Part shown: piece after piece, positions 27,314 to 34,933 of the stretch
Position numbering within the stretch: position 1 is the first letter of the stretch
Layout of the letters: each line of letters begins with the position of its first letter
Source of the DNA: Mayfieldus sp963841445
GTDB lineage: Bacteria; Actinomycetota; Thermoleophilia; Solirubrobacterales; 70-9
Reading direction: 5' to 3'
Assembly: GCA_963841445.1 (NCBI GenBank)
Contig: CAWJCP010000002.1
Span: 248,001-312,000, forward strand
DNA length: 64,000 bases
Notes under the pieces: model-generated
What the model saw: the letters and a program-made list of their open reading frames with translations, nothing else
Database searches by the model: none
What the model was told of the DNA's origin: nothing
Made by a program: the position numbers and the translations under genes

Positions 27314-27841
27314 TTGAAGCGAGACTGGCTGTTGCCTGTCTTGCTCGTCTCCGGGCTGCTGATGATGGGCGCGTCAGGGTGTGGAGAGAGCAGCAATGGT
27401 GGCGGAGACACGAAGCAGCAGGCCGCGAAGGTGAAGTCCACTCCGGAGGTGAAGTCCACTCCGGAGGTGAAGTCCACTCCGGAGGAGCAGCCCACTCCGG
27501 AGGAGCGGCCCACTTCGGAGGAGCCTGCGATGACCACGGGACAGGAGAACGCTTTGCGGTCAGCGCAGGACTACCTCGACCTCTCGGGGTTCTCGAAGGC
27601 CGGACTCATCGAGCAACTGTCGTCTTCGGCAGGCGAAGGTTTCTCGAAGGCTGACGCGACGTACGCGGCAAACCACGTGGATGTGGACTGGAACGCGGAG
27701 GCCGTCGAGTCGGCGAAGGAATACCTCGACCTCGGAGGGATGTCCAAGTCGGCGTTGATCGAGCAGTTGTCTTCGTCAGCGGGTGAGAAGTTCACACTTG
27801 CGCAGGCGCAATACGCAGCGAACAAGGTCTACGGGGGTTAG
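27314..27841 (+). CDS. Ltp-family lipoprotein (superinfection-exclusion type)
   Basis: TTG at 27314 after GAAGGGAG gives a 175-residue lipoprotein with signal sequence KRDWLLPVLLVSGLLMMG and lipobox ASGC. After a repetitive spacer of VKSTPE-type units come two copies of the Ltp helix-turn-helix repeat (SAQDYLDLSGFSKAGLIEQL; SAKEYLDLGGMSKSALIEQL). Ltp of Streptococcus phage TP-J34 is a surface lipoprotein that blocks DNA injection by related phages. In this element it is likely an immunity (moron) gene. An upstream ATG at 27281 fits the RBS less well. Confidence 0.85.
   Translation: MKRDWLLPVLLVSGLLMMGASGCGESSNGGGDTKQQAAKVKSTPEVKSTPEVKSTPEEQPTPEERPTSEEPAMTTGQENALRSAQDYLDLSGFSKAGLIEQLSSSAGEGFSKADATYAANHVDVDWNAEAVESAKEYLDLGGMSKSALIEQLSSSAGEKFTLAQAQYAANKVYGG
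27431..27520 (+). repeat. Five 18-bp tandem repeats inside the Ltp gene
   Basis: Three identical units GTGAAGTCCACTCCGGAG (27431-27484) are followed by two diverged ones (27485-27520). They encode VKSTPE x3, EQPTPE and ERPTSE, a flexible cell-wall spacer between the lipid anchor and the Ltp repeats. The number of units can change by slippage. Confidence 0.9.
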
Positions 27842-28040
27842 ACCCGTCGAGCTTCTCGAATCTGCCGGCAGCTCGAATCACTGTGCCACTGACCGGCGCA
27901 CGCCGACGCGAGATACTGAGCACCAGGATGCGTGGTGGTCCGTTTTTCCCCCTTGCTCGCCGGGCGTAGGCCGGTGTAGGTTCGCGTCGAGTCCTCAAGT
28001 AGCGGGCCGAGAAACGGCCATGATGGTTTAGGAGGCAACT

Positions 28041-29208
28041 ATGGGTTCCCGTGTATCGCTTCCGATTCGGGGCGCTTATCGTTTGCGTGCGGGCATTCTC
28101 GCATTGATGGTGTTCGCGCTCGTCGCTGGCGCACACGCGCGGACGGCGCATGCGGCCGTTCCAGTCGGCTACGCGTGCACTGGCAACTGCGACACCCTGG
28201 GCGCTGATGGTGTGGTGACGCTCTCGCCGTTCGGCAGTGCCAAGTACACGTACATCTCGACCACTGATGGGCAGGGAGGGGTAGGTGGCCTGCCGACGGG
28301 GCCGTTGGGTTCCGAAACCAACGGGTCCTTGCTCGTGTCGCCCGTGTTCTCCGCGAATGCGGGGGATCTGCTGAAGTTCTACTTCAATTACGTCACTTCC
28401 GACGGCTCTGGCTTTGCCGACTACGCCTGGGCGGCAGTGGCAGATCCCGCCCTCACCCCCGCCTCAGTGGAATACCTGGTCACCGCTCGCACCCAGCCGG
28501 AAGGCAGCATCATCCCCGGGTTCGGCATGCCCGGTGTCGCCTCGACGCTAACCCCGGCTTCGGTGCCGATCATCGGCGGCGCCCCGGTTTGGTCGCCGCT
28601 GGGCGGCTTTTCAGGGTCATGCTATGCCGAAGGCTGCGGTTACACCGGCTGGGTGTCAGCGGAATACTCCATTCCGGCTGCGGGGAACTATGTCCTCGCC
28701 TTCGGGACGGTGAACTGGAGTGATCAATCGTACGATTCGGGGCTAGCGATCGATGGCGCTACCATTGCGGGCGAGCCGATCGGGGGCGGCAAGATCTCGG
28801 CCCGGGGGACCGTGCAGACGGAGGAGGGCCCGACGATCGGCTTCTCCGCCGCCAACGACTGCAACCCGACGCTCTCGACGCGGCCCAGCTTCGTCGGCAC
28901 GACTGCCGGTGCCGTGATCTGGAAGAAGAGCTCGGTGACCGACTCGACCTGCAGCGACCAGCCACCGGACTCGCCGCTGGGCTTCGACACCCAGAGCGGC
29001 ACCGCGACCGGCACCTTCGGGGCTGGGGGCTCCGGGCGGGCTGAGCGGCCAGCAGGGCACCCTGGAGTGGACCTACTACGACAACAGCCCCGACACGGTG
29101 CAGTTCACGCTGCGCGACAGCTCCAACGCCGTCGTCTATGAGGCCGCCGAGCAGACGCCGGGTGCCTACCACGGCGCCTCGGGCGGGGTCTGGACGTTCG
29201 GGCCCTGA
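28041..29208 (+). pseudogene. Secreted NF038132-like protein with VWTFGP C-terminal module, frameshifted
   Basis: ATG after a strong AGGAGG, then a signal peptide ending AHARTAHAA. The N-terminal domain has FYFNYVTSDGSGFADYAW, TARTQPEG, SCYAEGCGYTGW and YDSGLAIDG, the pattern I recall for the NF038132 family. The C-terminal module (GPTIGFSAANDC to VWTFGP) is shared with 35284-35679. One extra G in the run 29025-29029 breaks the frame; without it the protein runs 388 residues to TGA 29208. A terminator follows 34 bp later. Confidence 0.75.
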
Positions 29209-29241
29209 TCGGCTGCCGAGCTGACGACCGAAACCCGTCAA

Positions 29242-29267
29242 GAAAGGAGCCCTTCGGGGCTCCTTTC
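29242..29267 (+). terminator. Intrinsic-type hairpin with TTCG tetraloop
   Basis: A perfect 11-bp stem (GAAAGGAGCCC / GGGCTCCTTTC) closed by TTCG, 34 bp after the end of the NF038132-like gene and followed by ACTTTGG. It very likely ends that transcript. Confidence 0.8.
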
Positions 29268-29381
29268 ACTTTGGTGACACGGGGCCGAGCGTTTGCGCGC
29301 CGCGGCCCCATATTTGATGGCGCGATCCTACACCCCGTCTCGGCACGACTCCGGCGAGCCGCGCGGATAAGCTGACGCCGA

Positions 29382-29738
29382 GTGGCAGCTCTCGCGCACG
29401 AACTTGACGTGACATATCCCCCGGCCGAAACCTTTCGGTTGGCGCTTCTGCGCCTGAGCCCCAACCTTTCTAGCTGGGGTTTCGTTCTCTCCGCGCAGGA
29501 CGAGCGCAGCCTCACGTTCACCCGCCGCTACCGGTCGGGATGGGTCATCGCCGCCTGCATCTTGTTGTTCCCGATCGGCCTGCTGGCGCTGCTGATCGAG
29601 AGAAGAACCCAAACGATTTCCGTAGTTTTGACGCCCGCCGGCGAGGGCACCCGGGTGATCTTCAGCGGGGAAGTCGACTCCAGGCTTGAGAAAACCATCA
29701 GCGGCACGGCCCCTGAGTGGATCGAGGCGAAGCCCTGA
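29382..29738 (+). CDS. Small membrane protein of the element (118 aa)
   Basis: GTG start. The N-terminal half is soluble and beta-rich (FVLSAQDERSLTFTRRYRSG), then comes one hairpin of hydrophobic residues (WVIAACILLFPIGLLALL) and a C-terminal soluble part (ISVVLTPAGEGTRVIFSGEV). The pattern resembles small actinobacterial membrane proteins with a PH-like or DUF1499-like fold, but I cannot assign a family. Function unknown. Confidence 0.55.
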   Translation: MAALAHELDVTYPPAETFRLALLRLSPNLSSWGFVLSAQDERSLTFTRRYRSGWVIAACILLFPIGLLALLIERRTQTISVVLTPAGEGTRVIFSGEVDSRLEKTISGTAPEWIEAKP

Positions 29739-29777
29739 GCTGTTCTTCACGTTTAGGGGGGATGCGAACATACGTTT

Positions 29778-30092
29778 GTGACCTCCCAGGGCACCGCCTA
29801 CGGCCGCTTCCGTCGATCGCTGGACGCTGGCCAGGTCCTCGGCGCCCTTGCTGCCGCTGCAGAACTGCCGGCCGTAACCCTGGAGGACGCGCTCGAACTG
29901 TGCCTCTTGCTTGCGGAGGAAGGCCACGACCGTTACCTCGGAGCGGCGCGACGCTGGCTGTCGCGCTTCGCTGAGGAGCGAGGTCCGAGCATCAACGAGA
30001 TCCTGATGGCCGGCAGCGCCTTCGCCGAGCTGGCCGAGATCCCGAGCTCGCCAGTGGCGCGGGACACGCTGCGGCAACTGATCGAGTTGTGA
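29778..30092 (+). CDS. Hypothetical protein (104 aa)
   Basis: GTG start, MTSQGTAYGRFRRSLDAGQV. All-helical composition with LEDALELCLLLAEEGHDRYL and ARRWLSRFAEERG. It resembles small actinobacterial proteins seen in accessory regions that follow HTH or phage genes, but no family name can be given. It lies 39 bp after the membrane-protein gene and may be co-transcribed with it. Confidence 0.55.
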   Translation: MTSQGTAYGRFRRSLDAGQVLGALAAAAELPAVTLEDALELCLLLAEEGHDRYLGAARRWLSRFAEERGPSINEILMAGSAFAELAEIPSSPVARDTLRQLIEL

Positions 30093-30208
30093 ATTCGCCC
30101 CTAGAACCGAGCCCTGGCGTGTCTGATCGATAGCTCGTACAGTGGTTAGCGGCATCTGACCATGGCGCTGAGAGGGAGAGACCTCGCGCCGAAATACGGG
30201 AGGCTTCT

Positions 30209-30940
30209 GTGCCAGCCATTCGACGCCGTCTGACCTACGCCAACGTAACCGCCACTCTCGCGCTGTTTCTCGCCCTGGGCGGGACCACCGTGTGGGCCGC
30301 AAGAAAAATTCACAGTAGGCAGATCGCAAGGGGCGCAGTAAAGACCAGGAACATTGCCAAACGTGCAGTGACGGGCCCCAAGGTCGCCCCAAATGCTGTT
30401 GACAGCTCAAAACTGGCCGCCGGCGCGGTCGATTCCTCCGAAATCGCAGCAGGCTCGATCACAGGTGCCAAGATCGCTTCCAACGCGATCGATGGTTCAA
30501 AGGTTGTAGACGGCTCATTGGGACGCACTGATCTCGCGGGTGGTGCGCTGCCGGGAATCTTGGTCGCGGATCAGTCGGCGGGTCCGGTGGCGAGCATCTC
30601 GAACGGGGGCACCACGGTGCTGCCGGGATTTACATTTACGCCGGAGGCCGGAAGGGCCTACTTGGTAACGCTGGAGGCGCGAGCAACTCTGGCGGCGGTG
30701 GGCGCGAATCCGTGTGGCGGTTCCATTGTGGTTGCGAACCAGCAAGACCAAAGCGTCGCCGCGGCACAATTCTTCTCTACTGGGTCCACCCCCAACACTG
30801 TGACCAGCTCGGGCGTAGGGACTGTCGGTGAAACACAGATCGGTATTCCTCAAACGCTGTCGGCCACAGCCTTTGCGGGAGCGGATTGCTCGGCGGCGTC
30901 GGTTGACGCCGTGCGCGTATCGGTTGTGCGACTCGGCTGA
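30209..30940 (+). CDS. Exported repeat protein (RRLTYANV-type)
   Basis: GTG at 30209 after GGGAGG. The N-terminus MPAIRRRLTYANVTATLALF with LALGGTTVWAA is a signal/anchor sequence that I recognise as typical of Thermoleophilia surface proteins. It is followed by short repeats with the pattern S/T-x-x-I/L-x-x-G/N-A-V/I (AVDSSKLAAGAVDSSEIAAG), likely a beta-helix or stalk, and a C-terminal beta-sandwich-like domain (about 115-243). Function unknown; cell-surface exposure is likely. Confidence 0.7.
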   Translation: MPAIRRRLTYANVTATLALFLALGGTTVWAARKIHSRQIARGAVKTRNIAKRAVTGPKVAPNAVDSSKLAAGAVDSSEIAAGSITGAKIASNAIDGSKVVDGSLGRTDLAGGALPGILVADQSAGPVASISNGGTTVLPGFTFTPEAGRAYLVTLEARATLAAVGANPCGGSIVVANQQDQSVAAAQFFSTGSTPNTVTSSGVGTVGETQIGIPQTLSATAFAGADCSAASVDAVRVSVVRLG

Positions 30941-31041
30941 TCGTGCCAAGGGCCCTTCGGCGCTTGCAGCAATACGGAGTGGGTCACTCATTCGCTTCTC
31001 CGGTGCCCGTCTGACGGCGAGGGGGAGGTCAGGGCCAGGGG

Positions 31042-31269
31042 TCATCGGCCCGCCCCCAGGCTCAGCAGCGCGGACTCGGCCTCGGCGTCGTGGAGGCCGC
31101 GAGCCCGGCCAAGCGCGTCGAGGACAGACATCGTGCCCTCGGCCCCCATCTCCTCCAGGGCCGCGGCAAGACGTTGCTCTGCGTTCTCGTCTCCCGAACG
31201 CAGCACGTCAATGACAAAGCTGGCCCGATTGGAAAGGTCGAGCTCGAGGAGCTTGCTGGCGAGCGTCAT
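31042..31269 (-). CDS. Small helical element protein (75 aa)
   Basis: ATG at 31269 overlaps the upstream stop by ATGA. Sequence MTLASKLLELDLSNRASFVI then RSGDENAEQRLAAALEEMGA. Entirely helical and acidic. It is the last gene of the right-end leftward operon. Function unknown. Confidence 0.55.
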   Translation of the reverse strand: MTLASKLLELDLSNRASFVIDVLRSGDENAEQRLAAALEEMGAEGTMSVLDALGRARGLHDAEAESALLSLGAGR

Positions 31270-31646
31270 TGCCGGGCCCTCTCGATCCCCAGCTCCGCCC
31301 ACGGGTCTGCCTCCCCGTCAGCCTCACCCGTGTTGAGCATCCGGTGATAGAGCTTCGCCGCCTCGACGCTTCCGGCCTCGACCATCGCCCAAACCCGCCG
31401 CTTCAGCTCCGCAGCGTCCCCCGGCTGACCCGAACTGGCCTGCTCGCGGGCCTGCTCGATGCCCGTCGCGAAGTCGTGATAGTCGCCCGTGTCCTCGCGC
31501 CGGCCGCGCGCCAGCCAGGTCTTCGCGGTGGCTGGCTTGACGCCCGCGGCCCTCGCAGCGTCGACGTAGGAGGCCCCCAGCTCGACCCGTGCCGTGATGG
31601 CAGCCCGGACCTCCGGGGTGAAGGTTGAGCGCCCGTTGCGGCTCAT
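31266..31646 (-). CDS. HTH protein, terminase-small-subunit-like
   Basis: A 126-residue protein from ATG 31646 (GAGGG site). The segment TPEVRAAITARVELGASYVD with AARAAGVKPATAKTWLARG is a homeodomain-like helix-turn-helix as in phage terminase small subunits (phBC6A51 type), followed by YHDFATGIEQAREQ. In a phage it would recognise packaging DNA; in a satellite it could redirect packaging. A simple DNA-binding regulator is the alternative. It is coupled to the 75-residue gene. Confidence 0.6.
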   Translation of the reverse strand: MSRNGRSTFTPEVRAAITARVELGASYVDAARAAGVKPATAKTWLARGRREDTGDYHDFATGIEQAREQASSGQPGDAAELKRRVWAMVEAGSVEAAKLYHRMLNTGEADGEADPWAELGIERARQ

Positions 31647-31749
31647 CCCTCGTCCGCCCTTTCGAGCGCAGGCGCGCGCCACCGCAGTCCTCTCCGGTCA
31701 CGGACGACGGGGGGAGGGGGAGGCGATCCGCAGGGTGCGTACATCGCCA

Positions 31750-32376
31750 TCACGCCGCCGCCACCTTCCGACGCCGCGACCCTCGCTCTGCTCGCAGCTG
31801 TGCCCGCCGCTCTACACGCTCAGCGATACCCCGCAGCTCATCCGCCCAATCGGCAAGAGCACCGAGATGGGCCTCCGGTCTGTTGGATCGGTCGGCGGTC
31901 GAGCGAATGGGCTCAAAGCCACGAGCCTGCGTGCGCTCCTCCTCGACGGTGGCGATCGTCGTCAGCGCCCCGACATTTTCTTCCTGCCGGTTCAGCGCGG
32001 CGCCAAGGTCGGAGAGCAGTCGCCTGATCTCCTCATCGCCCCCGGTGATCGGCAGCTGCTCGACCAGCGCGGCGCTGTCCGCCTTGATTGCCTGCGCGAG
32101 CTCGGCCTTCGCCGCGGCTTCGTCCCGCTTGGCCTGACGCAAGGTGTGCTCGGCATCCTCCGCTTTCTCGGTCAGCTTGCGGATCTCTGCCGGTGGTGCG
32201 TCCTGGCGCTCAGCCTGGCGGAGCCTCGAGCGTGACTCGCGCACCGCTTCGACGGCTGCCCTCGCTTCCTTGATCGCCTTCGCGTATCGAGTGTTCGCTT
32301 CGCCTGAGAGCTTCGGCGGCTTCAACGCTTCGGGTAGAAGCAGCGAGGTCGGTCGGCGTCGTCGTCTCGTCGTCAT
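31750..32376 (-). CDS. Coiled-coil element protein (208 aa)
   Basis: Starts MTTRRRRRPTSLLLPEALKP. Residues 25-110 are a long charged coiled coil (AKAIKEARAAVEAVRESRSR; KLTEKAEDAEHTLRQAKRDE) and the tail is basic. It overlaps the upstream gene by ATGA. The composition resembles phage scaffold-like or tail-accessory proteins, but no family is identified. Confidence 0.6.
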   Translation of the reverse strand: MTTRRRRRPTSLLLPEALKPPKLSGEANTRYAKAIKEARAAVEAVRESRSRLRQAERQDAPPAEIRKLTEKAEDAEHTLRQAKRDEAAAKAELAQAIKADSAALVEQLPITGGDEEIRRLLSDLGAALNRQEENVGALTTIATVEEERTQARGFEPIRSTADRSNRPEAHLGALADWADELRGIAERVERRAQLRAERGSRRRKVAAA

Positions 32377-32723
32377 CAGTCGTTCTCCTTCGGGTCGTTG
32401 GCTTCAAGCTCGTCAGTGCTGCCCTGCGGACTGACCGAGGGCTCGGCAGACTCGGGTTCCGGGCCGAAGAACCGCTCGTGTGCGGCTCGCTCTCGCTTCT
32501 CTCGCCGGGTCCGCCAGTCGGCGAGGGGATCGGTTGCGCCACTTTTCGTCAGGGCCTCTACCGCAGCGTCGACCGTGAGGTTGCCGTTCCCATCGGCAGC
32601 GGCGCGCAGCCGTTCGGCGATCTCGTCGGGAGGCGGGCCGTTCTCGTCCTGGCGTCGCTTGGCGGCCTCGATGGCTCTTCGCGCAAGGTCGATTGCCGCC
32701 TCCTGATTACGTTGTGCGCTCAT
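32376..32723 (-). CDS. Hypothetical element protein (115 aa)
   Basis: MSAQRNQEAAIDLARRAIEA, with a central helical segment LTVDAAVEALTKSGATDPLA and a basic WRTRREKRERAAHERFFGP stretch, then an acidic, proline-rich tail. First gene of the right-end leftward operon; it overlaps the next gene by ATGA. Between its start and attR lie about 250 bp with no gene. Function unknown. Confidence 0.55.
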   Translation of the reverse strand: MSAQRNQEAAIDLARRAIEAAKRRQDENGPPPDEIAERLRAAADGNGNLTVDAAVEALTKSGATDPLADWRTRREKRERAAHERFFGPEPESAEPSVSPQGSTDELEANDPKEND

Positions 32724-32969
32724 CTGTTCCCTTCTTTCCGAAGCTGGCGCCGAGCCGCGCGGCCGGAGGGCCCAGGGAGCCGGCGGCTCGGCTGCGGTTT
32801 CCCTTCCGGGAATCCCGCGCTTTGCCGGCCTTGACCGGCGAAGTGGTCGATGGTCCTGCCGCCTGGCGGAGTCTTGCCGGGCACCACCCTGCGAGTGCAG
32901 GGACCGCTGGGGGTCGGAGCGCCGCAGAGGATTGGCTCAGCCACCTTCCACCCCCACAGGGATCGGACC

Positions 32970-33010
32970 AAACAATGAATCTACGGCCAAGCCGGTCCAC
33001 TATCCGGAGC
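32970..33010. other. attR of the integrative element
   Basis: The element arm AAACAATGAATCTACGGCCA (32970-32989) meets host sequence GCCGGTCCACTATCC at the shared CAA (32988-32990). With attL this rebuilds attB as CTCGTCAA-GCCGGTC, which restores the reading frame of the response regulator. Confidence 0.75.
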
Positions 33011-33381
33011 TGGCGGCGCGAGTGGCGGCGGTGCTGCGCCGGCGCCAGGGCCCGCGCGAGGGCCCGCGGCGGATCGGCGACCTGGTCGTCGATCCCGCCA
33101 CCCGCTCGGTGCAGGTCGGCGAGCGGGCGGTCGAGCTGGCGAACAAGGAGTTCGCCCTGCTGCGGGCGCTGGCGTCTGACCCGATCCGGGTCTTCACCAA
33201 GGAGGAGCTCCTGCGCGACGTCTGGGGCTTCCGCTCGCTGGGGCGGACCCGAACCCTTGACTCGCACGCCAGCCGGCTGCGGCGCAAGCTCGACCCCGAG
33301 CACGCCCGCTTCGTGGTCAACTGCTGGGGCGTGCCCCAATGTCATTTGTTTGGGCCGATCTTCGTGCGTGGATCGAGCTAG
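32989..33381 (+). pseudogene. Response regulator, DNA-binding half (displaced by element)
   Basis: Encodes the linker and OmpR/PhoB winged-helix domain: KPVHYPELAARVAAVLRRRQ, VDPATRSVQVGERAVELANK, EFALLRALASDP, VFTKEELLRDVWGF and RTLDSHASRLRRKLDPE. It continues the receiver half at 21766-22112 in frame. The last ~15 residues are wrong: after NCWGV the expected GYRL end is replaced by PQCHLFGPIF, encoded by repeat A. The gene was therefore hit twice, by the element and by the repeat. Confidence 0.88.
33328..33365 (+). repeat. Dispersed repeat A, copy 2
   Basis: Near-identical to 19022-19058 (one extra C in the CCCC run, two substitutions). It begins within the final Gly-Val codons of the response-regulator DNA-binding domain and supplies its present, abnormal C-terminus. 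Confidence 0.75.
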
Positions 33382-33417
33382 TCGGGGCGTTCTTTTCGCC
33401 TCGCGCTTCCGCAAATC

Positions 33418-33493
33418 GACGAAAAGCGGGAGCCGAGGCCAACCCCTCTCAAGCGGTATTGGTGGGTGGAGAGCCCCACGAACAAGGGCGGCA
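33418..33493 (+). repeat. Dispersed repeat B, copy 2
   Basis: Matches 19222-19297 at 73 of 76 positions. It starts 52 bp after repeat A. The region from here to 33770 holds no recognisable gene. Confidence 0.75.
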
Positions 33494-33770
33494 GCGCCAT
33501 TTTCGGGAACCCGCCCAACTCATGGGAGCCGTGGCGTTGCGGGCCTGCAATCCAGAGCGAGATACTGCGTGGGCGAGGTCGCAGGAGAACGTGAATAGTC
33601 GTCTGCCAGAAACCGACTAATGGGGATGGACAGCCGCCTCCCACCCGATGTAGGTTGGGGCGCTGCTAGATAAGTCAGACGGTCGCTGAACGGCTACCTA
33701 GGCAGGCAGGCTCGGTCGTCGAGCTGCTCGGCCTCTGCCTGACTCCCGGTCTATGCCCAGGAGGTCGACG

Positions 33771-33824
33771 ATGCCGACAAGTATGAGAAAGCCGAACCCG
33801 GCCTTGCGGCGGGCATCGCGGTGA
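33771..33824 (+). CDS. 17-codon upstream ORF (possible leader peptide)
   Basis: ATG after the strong site AGGAGG (8 bp spacing) encodes MPTSMRKPNPALRRASR and stops with TGA that overlaps the GTG of the next gene (GTGA). The next gene has no good RBS of its own. Either this is a coupling leader, or it is the true start and a base has been lost or gained before 33821. Confidence 0.4.
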   Translation: MPTSMRKPNPALRRASR

Positions 33825-34933
33825 AGTTCGACTCGTCCATGAATCGCCTTCACGTATCGGTCCAGTCCGGAGTTTCGCTGAGTAGACGCTTGACGCTCAT
33901 CTTTGCCCTCTCTGGTGCGATCGTCTTCGTGATCGCGTCCACGGCGTGTGCGAGCGCCTCTGCCCACGTTCTCTATGACCAGACCACCGGGACGCCTGGC
34001 GGGTTCGTGCCGTCGGAGGGGGGGGTTGTAGCCGACGAAACCGACACCTTCGCGGCGGACGACTTCACAGTCCCGCCTGGCCCGAGATGGTATGTGAATG
34101 GGGTTCACGTGGACGGCTCTGGCGGCATTGGGAGTTATATGGGTTGGTTGATTTTCCGTGGTGGGGATGTGCCGGCAGAGGGAGAGGGCAGCATTGGCCT
34201 TAAAGACAGCGGATTTAATTTGCGAGGTGCGTCTAAGCTTTCTCCCTCGGGTGACCTTATTTTCGGAAATCGTCATGGGAAGGAATCTTTGGGGTCTGAT
34301 TCTTTGGGGACGGCCTTGCCACCGGGCCATTACTGGCTCAAAGTCCATCACTGGGTGCAAATAGGTTCGTTCAGCACAACGCGGAATAATTGGGGATGGC
34401 AGACTCAGTCGCCCCAGGCAGGCTCGGCGGCGGTATGGCTAGACCACACTAGCGGAAGCTGCAGCGACGAAAACCACCACTATCTCTGGCATCCCCTCGC
34501 CGACTGTAACCAACCCGGGCCCGACCTGCGCTTCCGCATTTTGGGCCAGGAAATGGGGCGTAAGTTCTACAAATTCCAGCTCGGCAAGTCCCGGCGCATG
34601 CCAAGCGGCGGGCTGGCATTTCCTCATGTCACGCTTCCAGGCTACGCGTGGTACAGCCATTCAGACCAGTTTCTTACCGTTCACAAGGTATCTGGCAAAG
34701 GCGGAGTCAAAAGCATTACGCCCCATAGGCTTTGGCGCTTCGCGGGCAGCTACCCGGATAGCTACTTCACGGGCCCCTTAAAAATCAAGCCGACTCCGAA
34801 GACCAGGAAGCAACTGAAACGGGGGAGAGTTCTCAAGTTGCGGGTCAAGGTCACATACAGGCGCAGTGTCGGCCTCTTCCATCCGTCCCCGCCCACGACT
34901 CAGAAACGAAACATAGTCCTGAAGAAGCCGTAG
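33821..34933 (+). CDS. Secreted protein with basic C-terminal domain
   Basis: A 370-residue exported protein (GTG 33821, or ATG 33839) with signal peptide LTLIFALSGAIVFVIASTAC ending ASASA. The mature part reads VLYDQTTGTPGGFVPSEGG and is aromatic-rich and beta-rich (GHYWLKVHHWVQ; NNWGWQTQSP). It ends in a lysine/arginine-rich domain (RKQLKRGRVLKLRVKVTYRR) closing with IVLKKP, like the endings at 15771 and 20290. GC content is visibly lower than in the core genes, suggesting transfer. Function unknown. Confidence 0.7.
   Translation: MKFDSSMNRLHVSVQSGVSLSRRLTLIFALSGAIVFVIASTACASASAHVLYDQTTGTPGGFVPSEGGVVADETDTFAADDFTVPPGPRWYVNGVHVDGSGGIGSYMGWLIFRGGDVPAEGEGSIGLKDSGFNLRGASKLSPSGDLIFGNRHGKESLGSDSLGTALPPGHYWLKVHHWVQIGSFSTTRNNWGWQTQSPQAGSAAVWLDHTSGSCSDENHHYLWHPLADCNQPGPDLRFRILGQEMGRKFYKFQLGKSRRMPSGGLAFPHVTLPGYAWYSHSDQFLTVHKVSGKGGVKSITPHRLWRFAGSYPDSYFTGPLKIKPTPKTRKQLKRGRVLKLRVKVTYRRSVGLFHPSPPTTQKRNIVLKKP

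Larger units (their letters stand above)
22113..32990. mobile_element. 10.88-kb serine-recombinase integrative element (phage-satellite-like)
   Basis: Inserted in a response-regulator gene. The receiver half ends at 22112 and the DNA-binding half resumes in frame at 32989. The serine recombinase lies at the left end. Joining the two element ends gives a 40-bp site with 7-bp perfect outer inverted repeats (AAACAAT/ATTGTTT) centred on AA, as expected for attP. It carries two leftward gene blocks and one rightward block: DUF3987 protein, zinc-ribbon proteins, HTH/terminase-small-like protein, Ltp lipoprotein and secreted proteins. There are no structural phage genes. Confidence 0.85.

Noticed and set aside
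27431..27520. Five regularly spaced 18-bp repeats, considered as a CRISPR-like array
   Set aside because: Units are contiguous without spacers, in frame, and encode a VKSTPE protein spacer. No CRISPR array was found anywhere in the window.
22113..32990. Reading the element as a complete prophage
   Set aside because: No portal, capsid, tail or large terminase gene can be recognised in any frame within 10.9 kb.
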